Shown here in pieces: positions 34,329 through 47,253 of a stretch of DNA of 64,000 nt. The notes beneath the pieces are model-generated. The model searched no databases and had not been told where the DNA came from. It saw only the letters and a program-made list of their open reading frames with translations. This DNA comes from Trichuris trichiura. Lineage: Eukaryota; Nematoda; Enoplea; Trichinellida; Trichuridae. A program made the position numbers and the translations under genes. The first letter of the stretch is position 1, and each line of letters begins with the position of its first letter. The stretch is from contig JBAJFE010000031.1 in NCBI GenBank assembly GCA_037903355.1, positions 186,001 to 250,000 of the forward strand. The letters run 5' to 3'.

Positions 34329-37300
34329 CTTCAAAGGGAAATTTTCAAAATGAAAACTTCACCGATCCGTACGCAGCCGGCTTGCTGGGTCTTTCTAAAA
34401 CCGCCTAAGTGAATTAAGCCAACAAATTGCAATCCGTCCCAGGTCAACTGAACGCATTGAAGACCACAGCCGACAAAGCAAGCTATGCCAATTGCCCTAA
34501 CCGTCTCTTCCCTATTAGGTTATCTGACCCAAAATGTAATTCATCTGCTAAACTGAAAAGGCGACAGCATCACCTACGTGAATTGTCTGAGCCTCGGAGC
34601 GTCGAAACCGCTTGAACTCTCAGGATATCTGCATCAAACAAGAAACTTAAGAGTAAAGCCTAAACGCGAGACGTGTTTGTTTATAAAGCCTGGAGCCGTA
34701 AGCTGTTAAATGCAGCTCATTTAGGCAAATCACCAAAAAACCATAGGCGCAGGAAGGTTTCTTGGCCAGTACGGCAGAATGCAAAAGGCCGCCGCCTAAT
34801 TTTATAATAATTTACGTCGAGCTCACATCGATGGCAAAGGCTAGGACTAAATGCAATGCAGAACTATGACAGTAAATCAAAGAAAGATTGGTGATCAGAC
34901 AACGAAACGTCTATAACAGATACTGTGGGCAACTCGGCGACGATTGCAACAACCTACCAATAAATGACGCAAATATAAAAAGCGGGCTAACAATATAAAG
35001 TCTACAAATTATTAACAATAAGAATTGTTAAACAAGACCCCGATTAATGGGAAGTTGAAAATATCTGTACTTTACGTACACAATCTACAGATAATGTTAT
35101 AGGAGAAAAATGTACAAATCCTGAACTTAACTTTGTTATTTGATAGAATAAGAGCCGCGCGAAAACTTAGTTATTAAAAAAAATAGCAAACAGGAAAGCA
35201 TGCCGTTTTACATGCATACTTTGAGACTCGTGAAGCAAGAGAAGTTATAACTGCCATAGCAAAACAATTCAGCAACGCTATAGTACCCAACGCTTAGAAG
35301 GTAAGAACTTATCCTGGCTTTAAGCTTGCTTCATGTCCTATGCAGAGCTCATCCTATAGAACTGGCTTATGCAAAGTTGGAATGAAGGACGTACCAATGT
35401 CTGTGCTTTGAATGGAGACAAAAAGTTCATAGCCTTGTGTAAGCAGCAACTTAGTCGCAGTGTGGCTCAAGGTCTCAAACGGTCAACGGTTAGGATCACA
35501 ATTTCGAAAGTGAAAAATGCGACAGAGCCGCTGTACTTACTTATTGGATAGTTAAGGCTGATTCAAAATTTCAATCTATTCATTATACCGGCATTACAGT
35601 GTTTGAACCACTTGCTGCATTTTGAGAGCTGCTTTCGTTCAGAACCCAAACCTTCGTAGACTTTTCGTTTTTAAGCCTGTGACCCTTAGCCGTCCGATGT
35701 AGATGGGCTTTTAAAGTTGGACAAAAGCAACCTTCTTCGCTATTTTCCTTAAAACCACTCTTCTGATATTTACAAATTCAAGCTTACGAGCCAACTAACG
35801 TGAGCTGCTAAACGAATAGCATTGCTTTGAATTGCACCAATTCAATTTTGACCTCTGCTTCAAAACGACGAGAAATGAATGCGTAAAATGTTTGGCCAAC
35901 GTTACAATGGCTTTGTGAATACTTCACCGTGAGAGTTACGAAGACGTGGAGGCAAAGAAGAGAAACAGTTACGCGTATAGTGACGCAGAAAATCGCTCCA
36001 ACTATGCGTAATAGTGAAGCAGCAAAGTTCACATCATTCAAATATACCAAATTCTTCATGAAAGATTGAACCACAAACTAAGTTCTTAAGCTCTTTCATT
36101 CCCCTAAAGACATTTCTACAATGGATGCAAGCTGCTATAGCTCAAAGAAGCTGATTAAGAACAAGTGAAGCGAACGCAGGTGGCCATAAGGGAGTGTAGT
36201 TGACAAAAGCAATCGATTGTCTCAACAAAGAAATGATTAACCAAGTACAAACCGCACTAAAACAAACTACATAAAGCACTGGCAAAAGTTTGATTTCAAA
36301 TCCATCAAAGTGGCTCGCATAACCTCCTTGGCAAAATATATTACTACGGGTCAAATGTTTCAATTAATGGTTCTTTCAATGTTTTGTGTTGTTCCTGTAA
36401 GTGCATTCTAATGGAACCTAAAAAGGCGCAAAGCTCAAAGCAATGGTAGCACCGTCATTAGGCGCATGTGAAATTGATTACGTTTTGATGCTTATGCTGG
36501 TTTACGGCATTTCAATGGCTTATCTAGTCAGGGTATAGGTGCACAAGTAGGACAGCTTCACGATCTGCGAAACATGCCCCACCTTCGTCTCAACGAGAGA
36601 CGGCTGGCACCAAGTTTACCAATCGGTGCCTTCTCACGGTATGAACGGTCTTATTCACAAATACGTAAATAGAGCACCTCTCCAAAAAGGTAACCAATCC
36701 ATGCGCATGCCTTTGAATCTCATGGCAAAGTAGATATGTAACCGTAATTCGACTTTTGGAAAATGGTCAAAACAAACGTAACTCTTATCTCTCTAATTAA
36801 ATAGTGCTTCCGCCCGCCAAAAACCCACCAGAACAGACTGGCACTGTTTCGGAATAACTTTGATAATCAAAAGACGTTTTGAAATAAAAAACTCCCTTCA
36901 AAACCGTTACACAGAATCCTATTACGCTGATAAGATAACAACAGAGATTTTCATCTAAAAAGATGATTCCACTTGCTTATATTGCATAGTAATCTGATAA
37001 AGGGCTCTGCATTCATCCAAACCCTTTCGTAATACGTAAGTGCAACCACGTATCTTAACCGCGGGCTTTCATGCACAGTATCTGCGTGAACATTAAATCA
37101 AATCTAAGTATTAGCAAAGAATATGTTCGCTCATCGCTTTGCTAAAAAAACGTACAGCGACAAGTTAAGACGTACACAATCATACTTGTACTATTCTCCT
37201 GCTATTACTTAACGTATGATTACGGGTTAGACAAAAGGTTTTGACAAAGCAGGCGCGAATTCTATGCAACGAAAAGGAATGATGTCAGACGATTTGGATT

Positions 37301-37503
37301 TCATTTCTTTACTGCCCTTAGTTCGATGGAATGCAAGTCCTGGCAAGAGGCAAAAACTATGCCAATGTCAAATGTTCAATGGTCACTGTTGGCAAATGCT
37401 ATTAAATCAGCACAAAAGTTAAGGTCAAATAAGAGAAGCCTAGTTTCCAATTTAGGTATACCGTCACACTCTTGGACAACTAAACTTTCGAACTGTTGTC
37501 GAA
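34329..37503. other. Copy B non-coding stretch
   Basis: Collinear with 11936-16083 without the 59-bp relic and the Tigger element. Short ORFs (34427-34615, 35369-35551, 37326-37529) match copy A but show no domain. Confidence 0.4.
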
Positions 37504-38016
37504 ATGCATCCAAAATTCGTCAGCATTGAGATGATTGTCCTTTGCGCAATGTGCGCAGTTTTGAGATCGAATGGATTACATTCTCCGCCAAGTGGTCCCG
37601 CTATTCAGGAGTTTAACCGGCCCTTCGAAAACCGCTTGTACAAACGACAAGTTCCTGTTGATCCAGTGCTACAAAAAGCAGCAATGGCAAGTCGTATGGT
37701 ACCAACGGTAGCAGCCTTGGAGCAACCAAATTTATGGGGACTATGGAAAGCGCGCATCCCGCCTATACCAATAATCCCAGCCGAGATGATGCCTATAAAT
37801 TATCCGCAGCCTTTGGCCTTGCAACTCCCAAATCCTCCTGGACACAAGAGAGCATCAAAATTACCCATGCCAACCGCTATCGACTACGTTATGCTAAACG
37901 TATACATCACGTCAAAGCTTGAAGAACTGCAAATGCGAATCCTGCGTATCGAAGACAAGTTGGAAAAGCTTGAGCAGCCGGCATTCCTTTCATGGCGGGA
38001 TGGTAGAACAAATTAA
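37504..38016 (+). CDS. Hypothetical protein, proline-rich with C-terminal coiled coil
   Basis: I do not recognise this protein. The 170-residue ORF may start at its second Met (37531), which begins a short hydrophobic stretch (MIVLCAMCAVL). A proline-rich middle (IPPIPIIPAEMMPINYP) follows, then a helical, heptad-like segment near residues 138-160 (KLEELQMRILRIEDKLEKLE). The first third is shared with copy A (16084 onwards). From 37612 copy A has unrelated sequence, so only copy B could encode the full ORF. It could be an exon of a larger gene or chance. Confidence 0.3.
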   Translation: MHPKFVSIEMIVLCAMCAVLRSNGLHSPPSGPAIQEFNRPFENRLYKRQVPVDPVLQKAAMASRMVPTVAALEQPNLWGLWKARIPPIPIIPAEMMPINYPQPLALQLPNPPGHKRASKLPMPTAIDYVMLNVYITSKLEELQMRILRIEDKLEKLEQPAFLSWRDGRTN

Positions 38017-38550
38017 GGCTCTGAAGCATAAAGGTACAATAGCCAACCTGAAATCCTTTGCACTTCGTGGAAAATTGACCAAGTTGATCGAGAAGGTAAG
38101 CAGCGGAACTTTTCGCTCGCGAAGTCTACTTCCTTTTTAAATAATAAACAGCAGAAACACAATTCCAGTCCTAGAAGTGCACAACTTTTCGGGAGGGAAT
38201 ACGAGCAATGGTGTTATTATTGCCACATTTTTAAAATGTGCTGTATGTTATTGAATCCAAGCAGTGACAATTTACGCAAACGTGAAAAACGATGACTACG
38301 TAGAAATACAACTTTTTTTCAAAAACATGTTACAACAACCTGTATAGGAATGAGAATTGCACGATGCATGGATGCCAGTCGCGTAATGGGGATAATACGT
38401 TTCTCAGACTGCCTAGCACTTTTTGTCCTTCATAACGACCTAGTAGTGACCGTTGACAAAAAGAAAAAGATTTAATGTTCCTAACTTTCAAGGCTCGTCC
38501 GCTTAAGTCTACAGCTAAAAAATGTAGAATGCAATAACCTTCTGTGAAAA

Positions 38551-38600
38551 CTATTATTATTATTATTATTATTATTGTTGTTGTTGTTGTTGTTGTTTTT
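38551..38600. repeat. (ATT)n(GTT)n microsatellite
   Basis: Counterpart of the ATT tract at 16764-16820 in copy A. Confidence 0.9.
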
Positions 38601-38635
38601 ATTGCTATTATAGTTTTGTTACGAGTTTCTATTTG

Positions 38636-38895
38636 TTTTTTACGGAGTACTCCCCATTAAAAATACAAAAACTTTAGTGAAATTCCGTAGCTTTCAGGCT
38701 GAGCGTGAACCGTCCAGGGCGGTATTAAAACTGATGTCAATTTTCGGTTGACATCAATTTTAATACTGCTTAGGACGGGTCACGCGCGGTTCAAAGGCTA
38801 CGGATTTTCAAAATTTTTGTGTTTCAACGGGACGTACTCTGCACAAAAAACCAATCAAACATGAAAATCCATGGTCCCGTACCAAAAAGCTGTAT
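38636..38895 (+). mobile_element. Diverged palindromic PLE end with one tail
   Basis: Inverted arms (38636-38740 and about 38748-38850) resemble the other PLE ends but are more diverged. The right end has the tail (atggtcccgtaccaaaaag). The central motifs are decayed: the core CTGANGA is lost, while GGTT/AGCC pairing and AAAGCTA-CGG remain on the left arm. The left half is shared with copy A (16840-16925), so the insertion predates the duplication. Confidence 0.75.
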
Positions 38896-41800
38896 CCTCA
38901 AAAATATTACAAGTTTTGGGGATTTTAAGATTTTCCCCCTGCATCCTGTACGTACGTCCACCCTAATCCTGACTTTTGTCTTCCGTGTAGCCCAAAGGGC
39001 AGCGTAGCAACCATTTTATTCTGCCTAACCATATTTTACTGCTTAGTATTACTTGTTCCCGTTTTCTCATTGAACATTAGCTTGCATGAAATATGCCACT
39101 TTTATTTTTTTCGCACACATAACTGCAATTCTTGTCGTCGCTTAAGCATTAGCCGCTTGACCAACCGCCAATAATGATGGCCCTCTAGAAATCACAGAGG
39201 CAGTCCACAACCACTTGATACTGCCGTGATCGATCGAGCAAATCAACGAAGTTAAAATAGATAAAATTAAAGTTAAATTTTTTTTGTGAGATAGAGAATA
39301 CAGTATCCCAGATGAAAATGGATCTATGACAAAAAATACCATACGAACTGAGGTTATAATTCACAAAAACGTTTAAAATACATGCAGTCAACTTTTGCTT
39401 ACTGCCTGCATCATTCACGTTATTGTGCTCTGCAAGGTCATTCAGCTGAAAAATGAACGTGAGACCCTGAAAGCCACAGACATTAAAACTTCTCATTTCA
39501 TCAGTGGCTACCGGTCGTCAAGAGAAAAACATAAAAAGCAGACTGTTAATGGTGCTATAAATCATTTATTACACAAGCGATTTCCTGCTCATTGATTACG
39601 GTGGCAATGCTCGTGCTGGGATCCCACTGCGAATATCTTACGCTCATTATTCGCAGTTAATTTTCACAACAACAACCACTCAGCCCACAAAGCATTAAAA
39701 CGGTTAGGAAAAGAAGGAAAACTCATCAAAAGGAACCCACTGCAAACTCAGCATTAATTAATTTAAAAAATGAGCAGCAGTTGAATTTAAGCTACTTGAA
39801 AAGACAAACTAAAGTCGGCCTTTTACATAAGCGGTTAACTTTCTCGCTTCAGCAAAATAAAGCTACGTTAGTTGCATGACTCCAGTTTACCAATTTTGCC
39901 TTTGCTTGCACAGGCCACACGCCATTGGACAACGGTATAGACGCAATAGAAATTATGATTATATATGACCTGCATTCCGAAAGGCATTCATTCATTGAGC
40001 CGTAACAATCGCCAAAAATTGGATGAGTAATTCAAATACTCACCAACAGCTTAACCTTGGCTATACGCACAGTCGTACGTGACGCAACGAAAATCAAGTA
40101 TAAGCGCAATTACTCAGCGCAACTGAAACAAACTTCTAACCGTCAGACCGTGCAAAATGAGAAGGCAGTTGTAAAATGATCTGCACATTCAAGTTTGCAC
40201 AGATGTCACCGGAAACAAACGGAAAACCTTCGCCGTAGAGGGAAATCTCGAAACTTACCTCCCGACAACGAATAACTACTCTTAACCGTTGATCAGACTG
40301 AGAAAACGGCCAGACAGCGGGCAGACAAAGTTTATTGAAGCAAAATAAATCCGCCCTTAAAAGCGGTACCAACTTAAAAAAGAAAAACTATAGCCGGTAA
40401 TGGAAAACGCGAGCAATCAATCTGAACAGCAGGATTTGAAAGGATTAAATTACATTGGTAGCCATCGGTTGGCAGGAACAGCACGCTAAGCCCATTTATG
40501 GAACAGGCAAACTTTGGATGCCTATGAAAGAGACTACGGTGAAACATTTCGCATTAACATGTAGTCAATATTCGTCTCAGCAGCGCCGGAATAAGGTGTA
40601 AGCCCAAAGGCAACGTAACAGTATTTTTCACTGGCGTCAAAGCGGCTGCTATCAAAACATTTTACATGCCAGCTATAAATATGCTAACTGGAATAACAGT
40701 AGAAAATTCAAGTACAAATAGCATCTTTTTTAAACTGAAAGGACATTAAGGGCCATTGCAGCGACCTTGCCATTCCTATACTTGGCAAAGCGCCAACTGT
40801 CCTCTAATCTCAGAATTCAAAAAATGGAATCTCTGATTTCATTTGCGCCACCAAAGCAACGGTTCAGCTTTAGGTCACCTGCGTGAAGGTATCAAAATTA
40901 AACTGTTGGAAGCAACGTGCGCAGGCACGGAACAAACCGCAGCTCTTCTGCCTCGCAACCTACAGCAAAGAATATCTGGCGAAACTAATTCACATTAAAT
41001 ACTAAAAAATAAATTCAGCCTTCTGAAGCACTCAAACCACCATACCCATTCAAACTCTTCTACGAGTAGTTGACAGCAAAACAACAATGCGACCGCTCAA
41101 ACAAGGGCTTATGCAGTAACGCGAAAGCTTATCAAAGGGTAGATTCCCGTTGAGCCCACAGGGGCTTTCTCAAACGATCGAAGAAGAGATGGCAGAAAGG
41201 ATTGCGTCTGTAAGTATAACTATAGGATTAAGTGAAAGAACGACAATGGAAGGCGGAAGATAGCTTAGCGGCTGCTCAGGGAAAAAATAGTCTCTAATCT
41301 GCCTAAAGAAACAAGCAGCCCCTTGTGCTTTGAATGCCCTGAGCAGAATACAGGACAGTTCAGGAAGGAATTCAATTTTTCAACTATTAATAGTTGTCGG
41401 TATGATAATACTGACGCAGCCATACCCTATTGATTAAATATATGAAAAATAAGATGAACCTATGACATTTGGACCTATGCGTAGCGTAACGTTAGACTAA
41501 TTGATTGAAAGACGTTAATGTCCAATGGAAGCAAACGATTATTTAGGAAAAGATGCATTACTGATCGACCAACAGGCAAAAGCTCAACAAATCAAAGCAC
41601 TTCGCAAAAGCAAGAATCATTCTTGCAAAACATAAGGGCGTATCCCATTTTCTACTGATCTGCGTATATAATCATTGGTCACTTGATGACTAAAAAAATT
41701 ACTGTTCATTTATAGTACGCTTTATGCATTTCCAATCAACCTTCTTTAATTTAGCGCAAGCGCTTGGCGGCACTGTGCTTAAGCTTCTTATCAAAGTCGA

Positions 41801-43738
41801 ATCCCCCTAAATCACTGCGACTTATCTCAGAAAAGAGCAAATGCTTGCGGAGAAGGAATTGCAGGTCACTTAACTATCAAGCAACAATTACGAACGTGGT
41901 AGCTTTTACAATCGACACTTACGTTAAAAGAAATAGGGTAATGTTGCAACTTGAATGGCTCTTAAAGTTTTCAGGGATACTCCGTTTTGCTGAGCACGAA
42001 CTCCTTTACAAACTAGCTTAGATGTTTTCTGCGCATTTTACAGAAAAGGAATATTGTAGGATCGCGATACTCGCGTCACAACAATGAACATTCAAGGAAA
42101 AGTCAAGCAGACGTATTGCCTAGCGCTATTCGATCGTGGCGCTGCTTCCTGCAACAAAGCGCATTTACGCCAACATAACTTTTACTTAATAACTTGCAAC
42201 GCTGCTCCATTGAATTTAAATTCAGCGAGCTATAACGACAAAACATTTCAAAATCTTGCTATTTACTCGAGCAAACTCAAATGCCAAAGTTTAAGATTTT
42301 CCGTGCTTATCTTTGTCGCAGTGAATTCGGACATACGATGAGCAAACGACCATCAACTCATCCTAATGCGCGAAAGTGGCAGTACGCTTCAGGCAAAAAT
42401 GCAAATTTTTCATTCAAAAAAAGATTTCTGCTTCGGCCGGTAATAGTTGAATCGTTTTCCCTTCTTCTGACTATACTTGAAAGCGTTGGATTAGCTTACG
42501 TAGATAGCCTTCTTTTGTTCACCTTTCGGAACGCGTTCAGAGCGCTGGTTCAAAATGATGTATTTTTAAAAATTTTTCAAAATGCCTACTGAGCGTTAGT
42601 GATTTTTATTTGGTGTATTTTCTTAACCGTTCCAAATGTCACCTCGAATCGTCTCCTCGTGACCTGAAGGTGAAGCAATGAGCTGCTTCAACGACTGCAG
42701 CCGGCTGATCAACATTCGGGATCAGTCCGATCGCTTATCATTACTGTCGTCCCATTCCTAACGATGTCCATTTTCGATTCAAGGGGATTGTCTTGCAAGT
42801 GAATTGATCGAACTAGCCATTGAAGTAAGTAGAGAAAAGGTTCATGAAAAAAATCAATGCCGCTCAGGATGTTTTGGATTATTTGAAACTTTAGAACCGG
42901 TCATTGAACTGCAACCGTTAGAGAGTTCTGAAAGATATACAAAGGGATTACTCGTTATTACGGAAACGTTTGCGAGCGGATTCTACACTGCGCGGCAACA
43001 CAAGTATTGACGGAAAGAAAATAACATTAGCCAGTTAACTTTTAAAACACTTCAAGCGAAGAAAAGAAAGAAAAGTTTCCCCTACTTACACTAATGACGT
43101 TAATGAGAAAATGTTCATCAGAACATTGTAAATATACTTCGTTGATTGTGGGGCTACTTTCGCGCTCGGAATGACATAGAGCTTCAGGCTCAATGTTGTA
43201 CATTATTAGTTAAGAGAACAAGTCTCTCCTTCTGCCTCTCTTCCTCTCTTCTTGGAAATAACAACTCCAAGGACATATTAATCTTGACTAACACTCGTCC
43301 CGAAGCGTAGACGCAAAGTTGTTCTAACAAACAAATTGCGGGATAAACCTTATTTTCACCACACTCCTTTCGGCATCTTAATCAATTACTGACCAAAGCT
43401 GAAATTCTTTCACGCTCAAACTTTTAATTACCGTAGCCAAATTGACTTGAGCATCACAATGTGCAAACAAAGCCAAAATTTTAAAATTACTCTTTCAAGT
43501 GGAAAAGCAAAGCGCGTACGAGCCAACAAATGCCTAGTAAATGACTGTGGGGCATCTTCAAGCTTTTACGTTTCAACAGTGACCCGGTAAAAACTGTTCT
43601 GCTCTGAACGGATGGCCGAATTTGAAATTGAAAAAAAACAAAATAAAAAAGAGTTACCTGTTTCAGCATTGTTGGTAGTGGCTATAACGGAAGACGACTG
43701 TAACGGGGTTCTTTTTTCAGTCAGCCGGCAAAGTTCGT
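38896..43738. other. Intergenic, no gene seen
   Basis: Only short ORFs with no recognisable domain occur between the duplication and BOP1. Nothing repeated elsewhere in the window was noticed. Confidence 0.5.
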
Positions 43739-45721
43739 TCACACGAATAGGCGAACAGTAGAATCGCCTCCGCAGGTGAACAACCAAGGCTGATATGGAT
43801 GAAAGACGCAGTCCAAGGCGCCAAGTTGATCAACCACGTCGTGGCCGCGAAGCACTTTCAAAGGAACAATGAGGGGATTTTGCAAAAAATCATTGTAAAC
43901 CATCCCGTGAAAAACTCTGGCTGATCCGTCGTCCGAGCAAGAAGCGAACAGAGGATAGCGAGCATGAAAGGCGACCGATCGAATACAGTACTTATGATAA
44001 CGCAATTTCCTGTATGGTTTCGTGCTCAAGTCCAAATCAAACCAATTCAACCTCGCATCGTAGCCACCGACAACTACGTTATCGCCTCTTGGGTGCAAAG
44101 CCATGTCGGAGATGCGCTGCATATTTGTGTACAGCTTCTTTATCAACTGTTGCTTAGCGAGATTGTATACACGAACGTGCCTTTCAGTAGCAACGAAGAA
44201 GTATGGTCTTAATGGATGGAAGAGGACTCTTTGAACTAGTCCTTTGTTCTTCGCAAAAGGCGCCTGCGATCTCATCTTGCTAATATGGTGGACTATGACA
44301 GTGTTGCTTCCGGACTGAGGCGAAACGGCTGCCAAGTAATCGCCCCTGCTGTGCCACGTTACTTGCTTAATCAACTTTTTGTGCGTTATAACCAAGCGAA
44401 AACCTTTCTCGTACTCTGATCCTTCGGATTTTTCCCAACGAGCGCAATTCGACTTTCCTGTTGCATCTTCGTTAGTCTCCCAAATACTTTCAAAATAATC
44501 ATCGGTATGCGACAACGTATTACGGGAGCCGATACACAAATTCACGAATATTACCCGGCAGCCGGCAGCAATAGCTGCCATACACAACTTGGCGTTGGGA
44601 CACCAGGCAACCGACTGTACCTCCTCACCAATTTCAACTACTCGCAAGCAACGACCACTGGCAGCATCCCATAGGCGTACCGTTTTATCTTGGCTTCCCG
44701 AAAGTACATAGTCGCCTGTAGGATTTATATCCAAAGAGAGAACCGCCGCTTTATGCCCTTTATACTTTAGAACTTCCTTTGTGGGGAATGGCCGAAGTTC
44801 ACTTAGTTTTGGCAATTTAGGCAGCAGATCCTCCGGATTGACATTCAAACGTTGTTTACGTTGCCTAGGAGCAAGATACAGATCGACGCATCGGTCAAAC
44901 CGTTCTTTGACGAATTGTTTGTAAGCCGGCAAGTGACGCATGCACGAGTACTTCTCCGGTATGAAGTCCAACTTGCGCTCATAGGGTTCTTGGTTCCTCC
45001 ACTTTTCAATCTCCCTGTCGGATAGTAGGTATTCCGAAGGTGGATTGTAAGACTCAGCGTGACCAGGAAGCTTCATTTTCGAGGCCGGAATGCGCATTTT
45101 AAGACGAGCCCTTTCCGACTTGGAAAGAGGCTCAGTGCGCTCCTCGGCCCAAAGATCGTAGTATGTCGGAGCTTCCTCCTTTTTGCGCTGTCTTTCGGCC
45201 GCCAATCGCTTATGAATTTTTAAACTCTGTAACAGCATACTAACTTTACGACGTTCCACCCGGGAAGGGACAAAACTGCGCTTCGTCAGCGGAGCGTCGA
45301 ACACCGGCATAACCGCCTTTTCGTGCGAGAAAAAGTCAACAAAGTCCTCGTATGGATTGTAGCCAGGTACGGGAAAGCGACCTGCGTGCACGTTCCTTAT
45401 TGTTTCAACCGCTTCGTCCGGTAAGACTACATTTTTTCCCAGTTGCCGATCAAACACAGTTTTCCAATAGTTGGGATCTTCCATTTTGGAAAGAAATTCT
45501 TCAATCTCGTCCGGAGCCGGTGGCTTCGGAATTTTCCTCCCTCTTAGGTCGTAGCCAATGTGATCGTAGGAATCGTACCAATGGATAGGGATATTGCCAA
45601 TAGTGTTCCTCAAGTCTTCTTCGTCGCTAGAGTCTGTGTCCTCCATTTCACCTGGTTCTATCTCTTTTCCCTCATCCAGTTTGTCGACGTTTTCTTCGAC
45701 TTCCATAGCATCACCGTCCAT
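43739..45721 (-). CDS. BOP1: Ribosome biogenesis protein BOP1 (ERB1)
   Basis: A single-exon ORF of 660 residues with stop TGA at 43739-43741. BOP1 works with PES1 and WDR12 in the nucleolus in processing of 27S/32S pre-rRNA and maturation of the 60S subunit. The N-terminal third is acidic (GEMEDTDSSDEEDL) and then shows the BOP1NT hallmark IHWYDSYDHIGYDLRGRKIP and YNPPSEYLLSDREIEKW. From about residue 315 there are WD40 repeats, including GHKAAVLSLDINPTGDYVLS, SGSQDKTVRLWD, HPRGDNVVVGGYDARLNWFD, ASCSDDGSARVFHG and a last repeat ending DSTVRLFV. The usual length is kept and no break is seen. The start ATG follows cagtcag-type sequence that could also be a splice or trans-splice acceptor. Confidence 0.97.
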   Translation of the reverse strand: MDGDAMEVEENVDKLDEGKEIEPGEMEDTDSSDEEDLRNTIGNIPIHWYDSYDHIGYDLRGRKIPKPPAPDEIEEFLSKMEDPNYWKTVFDRQLGKNVVLPDEAVETIRNVHAGRFPVPGYNPYEDFVDFFSHEKAVMPVFDAPLTKRSFVPSRVERRKVSMLLQSLKIHKRLAAERQRKKEEAPTYYDLWAEERTEPLSKSERARLKMRIPASKMKLPGHAESYNPPSEYLLSDREIEKWRNQEPYERKLDFIPEKYSCMRHLPAYKQFVKERFDRCVDLYLAPRQRKQRLNVNPEDLLPKLPKLSELRPFPTKEVLKYKGHKAAVLSLDINPTGDYVLSGSQDKTVRLWDAASGRCLRVVEIGEEVQSVAWCPNAKLCMAAIAAGCRVIFVNLCIGSRNTLSHTDDYFESIWETNEDATGKSNCARWEKSEGSEYEKGFRLVITHKKLIKQVTWHSRGDYLAAVSPQSGSNTVIVHHISKMRSQAPFAKNKGLVQRVLFHPLRPYFFVATERHVRVYNLAKQQLIKKLYTNMQRISDMALHPRGDNVVVGGYDARLNWFDLDLSTKPYRKLRYHKYCIRSVAFHARYPLFASCSDDGSARVFHGMVYNDFLQNPLIVPLKVLRGHDVVDQLGALDCVFHPYQPWLFTCGGDSTVRLFV

Positions 45722-47253
45722 CTGACTATGTACCGCAGAGCTGACAGGGCTGTAAACAAAACAGAGTTAGATCTTACCATCAAAGAAAGTCACGGAAGAA
45801 AACGTAGCAAAATTTGGTCTTTGAATTCGGGAATAAAGAATGTAATTGGGTACGCATTTCTATGCCTCTCATACCGTACAAGGAAGACGAAGCTAACGAA
45901 TGAACCGCTGAGGAATTCACAAAACGAGAAAAGCGTTTTCTTGACACAGTAACTACACGTAACTACACAATTTTTGCGGCCAAGAGTTATAAAAGCCTAC
46001 GGCAAAAAAGTTAAAGGTAGTGGAAGACGATACGGCACAAGAATAACTTTCCACTAATCATTACGTATGGAATTACGGGTCTACATTCAAAGAAAAGCAA
46101 AGTTAATGTAAAAATTGTAATAAATAGACCATGTTTCCGAAGTCATTCAATTCTCATGACATTTTCAACCTTATTAGTAGTCTTCCGGGCGTATTTATCT
46201 ATAAAGAACAATCGTAATATTACAACTTGTGTACGGGAAAGACCAGAGAAAACTAAAAATTTGCAGCACATTAGAAAACGTCTTACGGTTCATTAACTCT
46301 GCTTACCCGTCAACGCACTCCATAGTCCTACCCATACCTCGATTGCTTTTGATAAAGAATGGAGCACTTATACAGTAACCCTAATAGAACTTGTTAACAG
46401 CCGAATATCTCTTATTACAGCTCACGTACTGCGCCTTTTCACTCTTTGTTTGTTGTGAGCGATTGAACATGTAATTTTTTGCTGAGCAACTCTAAAACTT
46501 AGCTGCCTTGCGTAGGCACAGCAGATATTTGGCAAGCTGACAAAAGACACAGATTTGATTGTTAAAGTATTGTGAACATTTTTGCAATAGATAGCCTAAC
46601 GTCGTTGATACGAGACAAAAAGGTGTTGAGGTAAAAGAAGTAACAAAAATAATGTGACATTGAAGATGTGCTGAAACCTGCTTTTCACATTTTGGTAACC
46701 AGGTGGTGTAGTTTATTTCGTCCGAACATTTGCCTTGTAAAAAGAACTTCTTTGGCTTAGAGCGTGGGCAGATTGACGAATTAGATGTTGGTTCAAAATT
46801 CAAAGAAAAACCATGAATAAAACAGTTTAGGCAACCGCTTTATAACTTTTACGTGAGAACTACGCTTAATTATTCCTTCTTACTCGCAACTGAAAGCCTA
46901 ATTTAGTAACGGACGAGCAACGCTGTCAGGTAAATTTACATAGAAAATAAAGAACTGAATAAAAAATGGCAGCACACGAACACAGCTGCAATAGCGTTCT
47001 GTAGTTTTGTTTCCTAACGTCTTGCCGTTTGAATGTTAACAGTTTATACATGAAAGCTTTACGACTTCTTACCGTTTCTTTACGGTCAGATGTTTTCTAT
47101 GCCAAGAATGAAGCAATTTTGCACTTTTCAGCTGCACTGATTCAGCAGCGTGATGCACTTCTTGCGTAATACTTGACTGCGGCCCGCCCTTTGTGGTTAC
47201 TACATAAGCGCAATTGAAGTCATAATTTTAAAGTTTAAAAACTTCGTTTCACC
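45722..47253. promoter_or_regulatory. Divergent intergenic region of BOP1 and the secreted-protein gene
   Basis: About 1.5 kb separates the two start codons, which point away from each other. It must hold both promoters unless trans-splicing is used. I could not identify a specific motif. An ORF at 45560-45952 overlaps BOP1 in antisense and is not supported. Confidence 0.4.

Larger units (their letters stand above)
22205..38730 (+). repeat. Segmental duplication, copy B
   Basis: Direct-orientation partner of 385-16930. It lacks PLE1, PLE2, the 222-bp and 59-bp PLE insertions and the 873-bp Tigger, and so gives their empty sites. It has its own 28144-34328 block, a piece of about 110 bp at 27000-27108, and the 37612-38209 segment. 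Confidence 0.93.

Noticed and set aside
38690..38800. Hammerhead motif in the diverged palindrome
   Set aside because: Pairing remains in part, but CTGANGA is missing from both arms, so I do not annotate it as a ribozyme.
45352..45952. Plus-strand ORFs overlapping the BOP1 5' end
   Set aside because: Antisense to a well-supported gene and without a domain.
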